This document shows positions 37,345 through 50,200 of a stretch of DNA of 64,000 bases, piece after piece (the first letter of the stretch is position 1; every line of letters begins with the position of its first letter). Source of the DNA: Triops longicaudatus (Eukaryota > Arthropoda > Branchiopoda > Notostraca > Triopsidae). The notes beneath the pieces are model-generated. The model did no database searches and was not told the DNA's origin. It saw only the letters and a program-made list of their open reading frames with translations. The position numbers were made by a program, and so were the translations under genes. The stretch covers positions 62,001-126,000 of the forward strand of contig JAGQDJ010000065.1 in the NCBI GenBank assembly GCA_022885665.1, read 5' to 3'.

Positions 37345-37655
37345 ATTGTTATGGCCGAGCGGTCTAAGTCCTGGACTAGGAACTGTAAGGTCGTGGGTTC
37401 GATTCCCTGTGTCTGCGGTTTGGTTTTTCATAGGAAAAGACTGACAATATCCTGGCCTGCTTCCAATGGTACCTGGTATATTCCACTGAAATGGAATTAC
37501 CAAGAGTATCAAGCATAGAAGCAGGAAAAGGGATAGGAAAGGGTGAACGAGCCCTCGAAAAGCATGATGCTGGCATCGTGCATCGCACTTTTTCCCATGT
37601 TATTCCTTATGGGATTTAAAAATTTTTGGCTCCTGAGACGCCCTCAGGGCATAAT
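37345..37655 (+). mobile_element. tRNA-derived SINE
   Basis: The head resembles a tRNA-Leu or tRNA-Ser. It has an intact RNA polymerase III A box (TGGCCGAGCGG, 37352-37362) and an exact B box (GGTTCGATTCC, 37396-37406), 33 bp apart. The acceptor and T stems do not pair, so it is not a working tRNA gene. About 240 bp of unrelated body follows, ending near the sequence CCTGAGACGCCCTCAGG. The body from 37543 recurs in inverted form at 38156-38249, showing that it is a repeated element. The 3' limit is estimated from that match. Confidence 0.65.
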
Positions 37656-38155
37656 TTCATATTCAAGCTCAGTTTTCTCGCCTATTTGAAGGGCTAACGC
37701 AATAATTCTTACAGATTCGGAATCCTCGCGCGGAGAGGAATAATTTCCATAACTTAATTTGTCTATTTCAAACATTCGGTTAATTAGAGTACGAGATGAT
37801 AACGGACATCTTTGCCCATATTTGAATACCGTTTAGGTTGGCATGGTCACCCACATAAGAACTCGATGTGGCAAAATTTTGTTACTGCGTTTTTATACGA
37901 AGTCTTTTTTTTATATATTGATTCTTTTTGCCAGTGAACGTTTTTCTGGTGCTCGTGCATTCAAGCCTGAAACTTTGCGCTGCAGACAATGCAATAATTA
38001 GTTCCCTTATTACCACTTTGTTCGCATATTGGTGGTTTGCAAGATAGGACGACAAAATTCCAGGACCAGTACCTTTAACTTTATTTAACATGTAAAAATT
38101 ATTGCGCTAGCTCTCGCAAGTAAGGGAATAAAGTGAAATTGAATACACATTTATT

Positions 38156-38249
38156 CTCTGAGGGCGTCTCAGGACCCAACAAATTTGAAATCCCATAAGG
38201 AATAACATGGGAAAAATCGGATTCAAGCATCATGCTTTTGAGGTTCACA
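38156..38249 (-). repeat. Inverted, truncated copy of the SINE 3' body
   Basis: Read on the - strand this matches 37543-37649. A 29-bp core is identical (38188-38216 against 37589-37617); the flanks match at roughly 80-85 percent with small gaps. It lacks the tRNA-like head. Either it is a second, 5'-truncated insertion in the opposite direction, or the two arms belong to one fold-back element with about 500 bp between them. Confidence 0.7.
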
Positions 38250-38712
38250 TCCGCGTCCGGTTGAGATGAAATACATTCAAGTAAACTTTCTTAAAGTAAA
38301 GTAAATCTTACCGTTTTTTATATTTAAAAAGCTTTAGGATGTGACGTAGTTCAAATGCAGACACGAAAACTGAACGACGTACATCTTCATGTTTTTATTT
38401 GCAAAACTAATTATTGTTTCTTATCAAGTGACGAGCATTTTCGGACGCTTTTTCCCGTCCGTCTATGAACGTGCAGAACAGTAAATGTGATAAGTTGGGA
38501 ACGTTACAAATGTATTGAAATAACTCTACAAAAACAACGCAACTAGGCGCACGAGGCACAAACTTCTTCGTCTTTTCTTTTCTTACAGAAATAGAACTTG
38601 CTTTCACATGCTGCATCACTGTCTTCTGAGCGATAAACTTTGTATGTGGTTTTGAAGCTCGATTGGAAGCTGAGGACCGTGATATTTACAGACTTGCATC
38701 GTTATGGTTAAC

Positions 38713-38718
38713 TTTATT
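38713..38718 (-). promoter_or_regulatory. Polyadenylation signal of the NHERF-like gene
   Basis: AATAAA on the - strand about 360 bp past the stop codon at 39080, the nearest canonical signal found in that direction. Confidence 0.45.
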
Positions 38719-39079
38719 AAAATCCATAAAATCTATCCCTCCACGCATCAGAAAAGTATATTAACGTCTATCTGGCAATAAAACGTACAACAATTTTGCT
38801 GAACTCTAAATAGAACTAAACTGTGTTGGGCCCTTTTTTATCCTCGTCAATTACATGAAACTGTCACTGACTATCAACATAGGAGGTCAAAGGTCACTTC
38901 AATAGCTCTTTTCACCGAGTTATCACTCTTTCTTATCCAGGAATGTAATATGCTAAAAAAAAAAGATTTTAATAAATTGAATGTAAAAGCATTTCTATTT
39001 GGAAAGAAAGGCCTCGATAACTTTGGTCCCCTGTGCAGCTTTTTCGGAAAATAAATCCTTTGTCTGAATCGCCACTTCA

Positions 39080-42000
39080 TCACATGGTCTGAATAATTTC
39101 ATGTTTTCGGCGCAAGTCAATAGTATCGCGTCTAGGATCATACTTCTTACGTGAGGCTAGTCTGGCGCGCATTTCTGCAGCAGTGATAGGTAAATCCAAT
39201 CCAGGCACAGGGATAGGTGACGTGGACCCATTCGAGGACGCTGATAACGGTCGGGGCGATGGACTCCGATCCCTTGATATATCCAGATTTGATAACGCCT
39301 GTAAGAGAAACGAATTCTTTTCTTATTGCTAGCCAACTCTGTTCAACAATAAAACGACAGCACTAAAAGGCATTTCATCACTAAACGGCATTGCACCACT
39401 CACTTATTTATCTGGTATTTTCTCATTTCACTAAATTATGTTCTATATTAGAATGGACTCCACTTAAGTCGAATTCGGATACGATAAAATTCCGTTTAAC
39501 TAGCATCAAAGCTTACAGTCCCGTTTTAATAATATTTAAGCAAATCATAGTCCTGATGAGGCGAATTTTCGCTTAAGACAAAATCTTTAACCCGGTCCCC
39601 AGCCCTTCTTCTTATGCGGAGAGCACTGTACTATTTTTACTATCAACCCTCTGTATTTGTTACAGGAAAAAAAATATGCCCTTAAAATTTTCAACAGAAA
39701 TGCTATTCAAGGAGTTTCATATCAGTTCCATTGACCTCAAAACTGAAGTGAACACGGATTTCTATTCTATTCACCAAAACAAGACCTTGACAAACTGTTG
39801 CTCTAATTCCCATTCAAGGATATTTCCATACAAATGCTCCCCAGGTAGAGGAGAGTTCATTTCCTCATAGACGTTCTTTGCTGTCTTCATTACGCTACAC
39901 GTTTCGGGTATCACCATCGTGAAGGGACATTAATGAAATCTACGTCGGTGTGGTTCCCTTTTGTTCTCCAAGTAGAAACCAAACCCAAGTATGCTCCAAA
40001 CTTCCAACCTTAGAACTCTTCCGTGCGTCTTTGGGAAATAGGAAATGTTGCACGCTTCTGCGGTTCTTTCTTTGTTCGCATTACTATTTTCTCCTTTGCG
40101 GTGAAACAAGCTTTGCTTCCTCATCATGTTTCTCGCCTGGTCTCCCCTAAGCGTATACAACTTTCGATCTGCAGAAACTTCTCGTGAATTAATACGACAA
40201 TTCGCCGCGTGCTTCGTGTTGGGAATGAGGCCACGACTAACGAACTCCTTCCCAATGATGGCCTCAAAACGAACAGGTTGAGCAAAAACACAGAGAAAAT
40301 TCGCACATTCCAAGAAGACAAGGAAGTCGTCACGGCAGCGGTTTTATCAATTTCGGTCACTTTCGCGACGGGAAGAAATAAAAGAATAAAAAGGACAACG
40401 ACGACTGAAAAAGAATCCTACAAGTTTCCCCACTCAACGCTTTTTCACAGTGAAGCTTCTCGAAAAAAAGATAAGAGTTGGCTGAAGCACAAGATTACAA
40501 GTTAGAGTCAAGTAGGCCCACTTTAAATAAACAGTCAGCATCTGAATGCTATAATCTCCTCTTCTGCTAACTAATTTAACAGGGCTAAGTCTAATGAATT
40601 TATCAAGACTCTTAAAACGACATAAAATATTCCAAAACAGGCAACATAGCTCGTTGGAGTTATCTGTCATTGCAAGACGTGTAAAGGGGTCCTTAAAGCT
40701 CTTCAAAAACTAATCACAATTCCAACCAAGAATGTCAGCCATTGTGCAACACTCAAGGACCACACATTCCAGACCCTGAAAAATGTTTCCCTATCCTACC
40801 TAATTATAAAATGACTCATATACATGTATTACGTTAGCACTCCTACATGTGTTCAAGCACGGAATGTTTGCGTCAAACTTTCGACGCAAGTCTACGTAAG
40901 TCCACCAACGTTTCAACGTAATTTTAGCCAGACCAAATAAAATTGAAAGTAATTAAACTTAACTATAATTTTACGTAAAAAAATAAACGGCTTAAATAAC
41001 CCCACAAAAAAACGACGTAAATAACATTAGTTTTTTCGTTTCTTGACAGAAAATGTCAAACAACACTAAATGAAAAAGTGTTGCAAAGATTTCGCTCATG
41101 ACAAGAAAATTCGCAATGATCTTCCGCGTTTTCCAAAATCTCTCTCCCTGAAACTAACTACTGTATTCCTCGTCACGTTGAACGCAGCAACGAAAGCTAT
41201 GCCAAGGGAGAGAAGAAAGCGAAGCTTTACATTATACACAGACGTGTATCTGGTACCTGACTAAACAGTAAACAAGTTCTAACACCTGTAACGCAAATGC
41301 AGCATTTCAGGCAGACTTCTGGTGAAGTTTCCCTTTCGTCGACGGGGTCAACTGAGCGTTTAACTTCATCTATCTCACACTCGCGAGACTTAATTGACAA
41401 ACATTTTCAATAAATGCAAGAATTTAGTATCTACTTTTTTCCAGAAAAAAAAGTTGATAGCAAGGAAAAGAAACCCGTAGTGCGTTTGTGCTGAAGTATA
41501 GATCCTTCTAAGAAGAATGTAAAGCCTTTTGAAGGTTACAGCAAACACTTTTGGAATGTCTAATCTCCTTTATCCAATACTTGTAGCTAGGCTTAAAAAC
41601 TTTCAAACGAATGTCAAGATAAAGAAACATTAACAGCGAAAGGGAAGAACCCCAAGACGAGCCTTAATAGTTCCACCACGACTCTTAACCTTGTGACCTT
41701 GTGTATTTGGTACACCCCTAGCCTTGTTTTTCTTTTGAATTTTCAACTCTTCTTCCTCCCTCCAGGGCAATACTTAAAAGACAAGCGACGAGAGTAAACA
41801 AGAGCGACAGACGTTACAAACATTTTTTACCTGTGCGGTGGAAGCTGAACTCTTGGACGAAGCTTGGGATCGGCGATCCAAAGCCAGGTTCAAATGATTA
41901 CCATCATCTGAAGAAGACAGTTGGCTCATGGGGCGTGGTGACGGCGAGGAAGACAAGGAAGCCGGCCTCGTGGCAGGCGTTCTCAGGGATCGAACATTCG

Positions 42001-45000
42001 AATCCCTTGATACAATCGCACGGTTGCGTTCCTTGTAATAGGTATCTGTTGCTGGATCCACGACCAGAAGCTTCGTCTCAAGAGGCACTCGCTTTATCCT
42101 CTCTACCACCTAATGAAAGAAAAATTATAAAGCTAACAAAACATCACACAAAAACTTTCATAATATTTGTACTACGCACTGCTCAACGACTAGGAATGGC
42201 GAAAATAACACGATATGAAAATAAATTGTCTAAAGAGATACTGCACGCATGATCGAAGCTTTTTCAAAAAAATATTTGTGCCGTTAGCTTCAGAAGTTCG
42301 TAAGTCTATTTGCTTCTTTCAAATACGCGGTCTTTTTTGCGGCAACAGCCGTGCCAAATGTAAGTTATGTGGCGGTTCGTACTGATAACGTGATTTCGCT
42401 TTATATTTATTGCTCGCTGTGAAAACCAATTGAAAATCAAACATTCGAATCGTGCTCCAAACACTGAATGCAACTCCTCTTATTGCACTCCCTCAACTAA
42501 ACGCAATAAGCATGTAATAAAAAGTATTAATTAATTAATAATAAGGCAAATCTCGCCTTCCACGACAGTATGATTTTTTCGCCATTTTTCTTGACTGATT
42601 TCTTTGATTCGAACCCAAACAATTATCTCTGGATGAAAAACGAAGAAAAGGTAGTTAAAAGCGAACACGCCTCCAAAACCTTGTTTCAACAATTTAAAAA
42701 AAATTTCAAATCAGAAGCCGAGTTGCCACTGAAGACTTGTGCAAGTCATACGAATAAGAGTTGACTCGCACAAATGTGTAATTCAAATGTGGTTGATGCT
42801 GATGCAAGTTGACTCAACTTTTCAGTGAAAATTTGACCTAATGGATGGACATTTGAAACAACCTAGAAGTGGCAAGGGAAAGTATGTAAAACTTAACGAA
42901 AAAGGGTACTTCCTTTTCACGGGTAATTTGAAAATGTACCACTCTCTTCATCGTTCTTTTTTTGTAAAAAAAAGATACAAATTGAATTTTTTACCTCCTT
43001 ATGCGTCTCACGCTCCACATTAACGCCATTAACTTCAATAATTCGATCACCTAAACGCAAACCAGCCGTATCTGCTGGGCTGTTGGCATCCACTTTCCCG
43101 ATGTATTGGCCTTGTTTCGTTTTATCGGCCAGGAGATGAAAGCCAAAGCCTTCATTAGCTTGCCATTTAATGATGTGACACAGTCGAGGAAAATGTTCGT
43201 TGTCCGATTCCTACCATATACAAAGGAAGAACAAAAGGAATAAAATAATCTCAAGACATAACGACACACCATAAAAACGAAAGTATGTAAACTGAAGCTA
43301 AAGGAAAAGGACAAGTGGAATTATTATTAGAAACATTTCCTGACATTTTCTTTTTTTATTTCGGAACTAAATAGGTTACTGAGCTTCCGAGACGTTTCTC
43401 GCTATAACAATAACCCTATATTCAAAATTTCCAATTTAATATATACTAAACAGCTCCTAAAGTGTAAATGTTACAGCGATCAGTAGGGAGATAACGCTTT
43501 ACACACGTGTACATTACATATAATGTGGACGTATATTCAATGACAGTAGACGCAAAAGTTGCGTAGACAGATCCATTCGGAAGGATATTTCGGAAGCTTA
43601 TGTCGGAACTTCGTAATAATTCTACCGCAACTCTTACGAACGTCACACTTTATTTAGACATAAAAAGGGAAGGGACAGTGGAAATAGAAACTGAGTAAGT
43701 CATAGTAAGTCATGCAAACTTATCAGCGCCAGCAATTCGGTCCTGCAGGATGTTGACTGTCGATAAAGTTTTAACTGAACGCTTATCAGTATGGAGGGGT
43801 ACATAATTATCAAACTGTATGAAGAGAACGAGCCAAAAAATACTCCTGAAAGAGTGCTTTATTCGTGCTAGACGTATAGATTTTCTGAACTTATTATGTA
43901 AGCTCTTCGCGCTTATAGTCTCCTAACTACAATCAATCAATGCGATGTCAAATTACGCGATAACAGAATATAAAGCGGGAACGAAGCAAAAGATAGGTAA
44001 GCGACTGAACTCGTAACGGAACAGCAATTACAGTACGATATTCTTTCTTTAACAGCTTAAAACCGAACCTTCTGAGAACACGGCTGCAATGCTGCACGTA
44101 CAATGTAGGCGTAAAAATTGACAACATGAAAAAGCTTATTGCGAAACGAAAGGGTGTTACGAACCTGGCTAGAAGTACTAGAACGTGAATGACGACGAGC
44201 TTGTCCATTGATTTGAGACACTGGACTTGATTTTTGTGTCGTAACCGGCTCCGGGTCAGTATCTTCCTCGTCACTCGACTGTGATGTAGCAGCATTGCGG
44301 GTGGGGGTTTTCGAATAGCGGATGTTCGGTAAAGTTCCTTTAACGACTATATTGCGTTCCTATAAGGTAAACAAGAAACGCAAAGTTTAATAGCGAACCG
44401 AGAACAATTAGAAAAATCGACGAATTATTAGAAAGCAGTAACATTTGAAAGTTGAAAACAATGAAGAAAATAGACTACTGTTTAAACTACGCACGGGAAC
44501 TCCAAACAAACTAGGAATTCCTGCCCATTTGCTAGGAACTTTATTTTTGTTTTATTGTTATTATGTAAATTACAAGACTAATTACTTTATAATAAGCTTC
44601 AGTTTCTTGGTCGACAACCAATAGTCGCGTTTCGTTAGGTACAGCCTTTATTCTTGCAACAACCTGTAATTAGATACAAAATATAGTACATTATTTTTCC
44701 AAAATTATCGAACACAACCAAACTTGTCATATTATTTATGAACATTTGAATGTTTACTAAATTTGTGAGTGCTCCCTTACTTGTTTGTGGTTTTCGTTGC
44801 CAATGTTGACACCATTCACTTCAATGATTTTATCCCCGCTCTTGAGGCCAGCCTTTTCCGCAGGTGAATTGTCATCCACCTTGCCAATGAACTGTCCTTG
44901 TCTCACTTTATCAGCGTGCAGATTAAACCCAAATCCATCAAAGTCAGGCCATTTCACAACATGACAAAGCCTTGGTTGTGGAGCGTTGGGAGGAATGTCT

Positions 45001-45005
45001 GCCAT
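39080..45005 (-). CDS. NHERF1: Two-PDZ scaffold of the NHERF / Sip1 family
   Basis: Six exons, 5' to 3': 45005-44781, 44663-44586, 44359-44165, 43210-42995, 42109-41831, 39298-39080. They give 403 residues. PDZ1 (about 11-95) has PRLCHVVKW, GFGFNLHADK and VVARIKAVPNETRLLVVD. PDZ2 (about 173-255) has PRLCHIIKW, GFGFHLLADK and VVERIKRVPLETKLLVVD. Both keep the GFGF carboxylate loop and a helix His (NHKQ, THKE), which predicts class I ligands ending S/T-x-hydrophobic. A Ser/Arg-rich linker joins them. The C-terminus (ITAAEMRARLASRKKYDPRR...KHEIIQTM) resembles fly Sip1 and occupies the place of the ezrin-binding tail. Such proteins tether transporters and receptors to ERM proteins and actin at the apical membrane. 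Intron positions inside the two PDZ domains match each other (after HKQ and HKE), supporting an old domain duplication. Confidence 0.93.
39299..41830 (-). other. Large last intron of the NHERF-like gene
   Basis: A 2.5 kb intron bounded by consensus splice sites. The 39930-40505 part is GC-richer and has overlapping open frames on both strands that I cannot assign. A coding-looking stretch on the - strand at about 41640-41764 is discussed as a finding. No repeat element was recognised. Confidence 0.5.
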
Positions 45006-47239
45006 TTTTTATTTAAAAATTGTGCCGTTTTTCTACTTGCTCTATTTAACTTTCTCCCTCAAACACACTACAGACACTACAATAAACTGGGCCCACGTAT
45101 CCAAAACACGGGTATGCAACGTTAGATTCGTCCAAGTGCCAACAAATTTACAACACAAGTGTGCGTAACCTCACGCTTTGACGTTCTCACCGCTTCTGTT
45201 CCTTGTTTGTCCAACGACTGTGAGTGACTCAACTGCCAAGTCTCAGCGTTAGTACATATGCTTTTCCGCTTGGCAGGTAGCCCGACCGACTGCGCGGCAT
45301 TTTTAAACATTCTCATACTAGGTTTCACTATAATCTACTTAGGGTGGATAGGGTGGCCAAACGCCCCATTTTTTCGTCGTATTTTAGCATTCCTTTTTTG
45401 TTTTCTATCTATTTTTTTGTTTTGTACCGTTTCAAGATAAAATAAACATGTATGAAAAATTACTAAAGTATAAGGACTTATGTGTGGTTAGTTTTCTTAC
45501 TTTTTTCTATAATTTTATTTAAGACCTCAGCGATTTTTACTAGGAATTATGATTAAGAAGAAACTCGTTAATAAACTATGTTACAGTCTCATTTTTAACC
45601 AGAAAGACTATAACCTTATTTTTAGTGATTATCTTATAAATCGAAGAACGAAGTTCAAACGGTTCCGTAACCTCTCGTACAGTAACACTTGAGGGATAAC
45701 AGGAGAGAGTCTATTTTTCCTTTCGGTCTTTTTTTTATGCAAGACCAAGATTTTGCTTGGAAGAGATGTAAGGATAAGCAAATCAGGTAGTGAACTGTAC
45801 ACCAATAAGCCAAGAAATAAAAACTAACTCGCAGAAATCCAAATATCCATTTCTGTAAAACGATATTCTCTAGAAACCCGAAAGAAACGTGGACCTCGAT
45901 TTTGAATGGTAGCCACTCTCATACGTCCTTTATAAATAAAATACGTAGGAAAAGAATATATGAAATATTCATAAACGATACAAAAATGCATTACGGAACA
46001 TAGTGGTTTCGTGTGGCAGTACTTCTGAATCTTTCACAATTCGACCTAATATTTGAACTATACTTTTGGACCCAAACTCAAATTTTCTCTACTATTAATA
46101 CACCTCAACGCGGAGATAAGTCTGCCAAATGTACGATAAATATCACGATACAGTTTCGAATACTAGTGAAACGACTGGTACGCCAGAAACATGAAGGAGA
46201 ACCTCTCACACTTCCTCTAATTAAGGGAATTCGAGGAGATCCCGGATGAGTTGGATATTTTCCAGAGATCAAAAGAGATCCAATGTGACCTAGATCATGA
46301 CCACTAGATCTTAAACATTTGATTCCTAAAAAACGATCTTGGTGTGGATCGCATCTTTTCTCTAATATGCAAACAGAACACTTTGGTGTGTTGCGATGTG
46401 TTCCTATACGATGGTCGTATTAATCTTACTACCCTTTCTTTCCTACGAGCTTGACGAAGCCAAAAAGTAATTCCAATATTTATGAGATCGATTCAGCCTT
46501 TGTAAATGCATACGCACTCCTAGAAAAAATAAGAAAATTTACACACGCCAGCTTAAGGTATGTTAGCCCATGTATTGGATGGCTTGACATTGAACCGTAC
46601 TTGACAGTCAAAGCTCGAAGAATAGACTGGGTGGTCATAAAAATACACAATTTCCCCTACCCAGTTTGAAAGCTAAAAAGTGCCATATGCCACATGGGTC
46701 CAGAGACACAGAAAAAAAAATCCAGACAAAATTTTTTACAAAAAACTGCAAAAAATATCATAATAATGGTAATAACTTGATCTGTTCAGTGAAATATACA
46801 AGAAGGGGAACAACCCAGTTTCAAGGGAAAAATCAATCCCAAAATGCAGGAGATCAAGAGCCTGAGACCATACCAGCCAAAAAACTTCCCCTCGTTTGTT
46901 CTTTCAAATTTAATTTTCAATCCTTTATCAAAAATTCTTACGCTCGTTAAGGGCAGGGAGAAGGAGAAAATTAATGGTATGTCTTGACTAGAGGGAAAAA
47001 GGGGGAGTAGAAAGTCACTGAAAGAAAGTACTGGACATGCAAGAAAAAATGAAACGTAATTCTCAGAGATTACATTAGCATAGTCGAAAATAGTCACCTT
47101 TTGAGCTGCACATTTACAAAACCCGATACCTTTTGTACAAAACATTTTTTCTTTGCTCCTATGTTTTTACGTCTTGCACTGGGCCACGCCCCCCAGATCT
47201 GCACTTATCCCTTTTCTCAAATTTGGTTTTACTGTTTAA
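45006..47239. other. NHERF promoter region and 3' flank of the phosphatase gene
   Basis: No supported gene in 2.2 kb. The right end should hold the phosphatase 3' UTR; the only hint of an end signal on the - strand is an ATTAAA variant at 46909-46914. The left end should hold the NHERF promoter, where no TATA box is clear. Confidence 0.4.
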
Positions 47240-50200
47240 CTATACATGGGGCGTAGTTTCCCTTGTTTCCATTCCGTCTGGAGGTATTCTCACTCCAGTT
47301 TCCATCATCACATGACCATTGGGTGGTAAAGATATCGGCCGCGTTGGATGATGGCCACTGGGACTTGTTAGGGACGCTGGAAAACCACCAAAACCATCCG
47401 GATTTCCACCATAGCCATTGGCAACGTGCCCATTGAGCTGCAAAGGAAGCGATAACGAAGTAGACAGCGGTACCGTTAAGGGTAGGGGCAAAGTTGGGGG
47501 CTCAGGTGAAGGTGGAGGCAACGGCAGAGCCACTGCTGGAGGATTATAGGGAGGCATAGATCTTGTAATGGCTTCAGTAGCCCTGTACAAGAACCAGTAA
47601 TCGTCCTGCAAACGGAAGAAAGATCGTGAGATCAAAATCCAAATAAAAAATCCGCGGAAAAAAACAATATTTTGTACAGCACTGTTTCGGATCTTTTTTC
47701 GATCCGGATCAATAATATTTTAGATCTGATCTGATCCTTCAGTTAAATCGCAAAAATATATTTTTAACTAATCGATACTTACAAAATATAAATATTAAAA
47801 CACTATACCAATTATAAAGACAATAAATCGAATTTTAACAAAAATGCGTCAAGTTAAAAATTAAAATTTACCCTAGTTGGCCACACAGAAGGTCGTTTTG
47901 CATGGTAAAGCTTCGCATATTGGTATACATCTGCGTGATTTTCTTGTTCAAGCTGCTTCATAACCGTACTAAGGCAACAGAAGGTAGCAGCCTCGGTGCC
48001 GCCCCATCTAAAAGGACGCGTTTAGAATTATTAAGATGACTAAATAGTACAGAAAAAGCTACAACAGAAGTTTTGCAAAGAACTTACCTGTCAATAACAA
48101 CTATAGGGCCTTCGTGTGTGTGCGATTTCCGGACAAGCTCTGGTAATCGCCCTAATCGGTCTAAACTGTCCCGGTGAAGCCAGAGCGGGCAATAAAAGAG
48201 CTTGACGTGGAGTTGATAGTCATCCTGAAGCGACTGAGCTACCACTTGGAGCTGCGTAAGGACGTGGCCTTGGCACGTGGAACTCTCGATGCAATCCGGA
48301 CACGTATTATCGCATTTGGCTACTGAACAACGACACAACGGGACCTGCGACTCTTCCACCAATCGCACCCGAAAGTTGTCGCATTCAATATCTTGCCGAT
48401 CCAAGGGCCAAAACAATGGAAACCCCTAGATATAAAGCAAGTGGAAATTTAAAGAAAATTCATGCAATAATTCTTCTTTCAATAATAATAATAACATTAA
48501 TAATAACAATGCTAGAGGTACTAGATAATAAAAATACTACAACTGGATGTCGGCAATTACTTGAGTATCAAGGGGCGATAAAACGACTACAGTTTGTGCA
48601 TTGTGGTCCCATAACATTTGCCAGAAGTCTGAAATAGTTGATTCTAGCGGATGCTGCGTTACGATATACTCCCGCAATTTGTTGTAGCCTGTTTGTAATA
48701 AAAAAAGGTTCCTTAAAATTCTGTGTTAATCACAAAGAAAAACAAAATTACCCTGGAGCCACGAGCCGTTAATATAATCCGACCCTTCGACTCCTGGCCG
48801 AGGCGTAAGATGCACTCTGGAGGCTTCTACTGGTATAAAATGTGGATGCCGATTCTTGATTCGGTTAACTTCTGTTAATGCGGACGTGTAATGGAAATCT
48901 TGGGGCACAAAATTGGTAACCAACTGGGTAAAAAAAAAAGAATACGCCATTACACAAAGTTTTGTTTGAGACTTCGTTCATAATTAAACATACATAATTT
49001 GAAAGAAACTCACAACCCACATTTATTATTCCTTTTCTCTCACCTTGTATTGATGGTCTAACAATTGTAATGTATGGACGTATTCTGTTAATTTGTCTTC
49101 CTCGCCGTCTCCGGGCACTTGCTCATCGAAATGAATACCTTGCAACGCTGGCAAGCCACTCTGCAGCGTTTGCAAGTACGTGGGCAAATAGTCCCTGGGT
49201 ACATTGGTGTCCCCGGCTTGAATAGCTTCCAACAAGGCATCGTGAATAAAAACGTATTGCTCTTCTGTCTGCACAAGGAAATTTCGCTGCGCTCGGATGT
49301 GACACAAATAACCGCGAACGTTGAGTTCACCCCGTGCTCTAATCTGTCGCAACATGGCATCCAAAACAATATACGTCCCCGTCCGCCCGACTCCAGCACT
49401 AAAAAACGTAGCAAGCAAGCAAATGTTAGTAAACTCCACGGCTTTTCCTCGCTCTACCAAGAAAAATTAACGAATGGAACTAAACTTTACATGAGCCTGA
49501 ATAACAAATAAATAAAATCTACTAAAATAGCGAAATAAATAATGGCTACATAAAAATAACACTTCAAAGGTAATTAACAAAACCAGAACAATAAAGAAAA
49601 ATTCCTCAATATACCTGCAATGCACCACAATGGGACCAGCCCCAGGTGGATTAGCGGCTGCTGACTTTTTCACAAAACTCAAAATCGGTAGAGGATGCTC
49701 AGGTACGCCGTGATCCGGCCAATTCGTGTAATGATATTGCACTACCGTGCGTTCACTACTGGAACTCTTGCTTCGCTTCACCTTAAAAAATTTCATTAAT
49801 CAGTTAGGTAATCAAGGCGCACAAAATACCAACGCAGTAACATGGTTTGATTTAAACTCAAAAATTACCTTCAAATGCTTGATGCTAAATGTACGAATGG
49901 TGTAAGTAGCCAGTACATCTTCCTGTAGCAAACGTACTTGAATAACACCGTAGGTTTCTGTGCCTTCTTTGGGCCAATACTGATCACATTTCCGCTAAAA
50001 AAAATAAACAATGAAAAATACTCCGTTTATGGACTCAATCCATAGCAAAACACTGTAATACAGGAATCCCTCGTTAATAAAAAAAACGAAAAAAAAAAAA
50101 CGAACAAAATATTTGACAAGGATAACTTACTCTGCCTCGCTCAATTAAGTTCGTGATCATGATGATGACCGAAACTCGTTGTTCCCAAATCATTCGCCAT

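Noticed and set aside
37345..37420. Functional tRNA-Leu or tRNA-Ser gene
   Set aside because: A and B boxes are present, but the acceptor and T stems do not pair and the anticodon arm is degenerate; the downstream body is repeated, so it is a SINE head.
39930..40505. Overlapping open frames on both strands in the NHERF intron
   Set aside because: Three overlapping frames on two strands cannot all be real and none resembles a known family; explained by locally higher GC.
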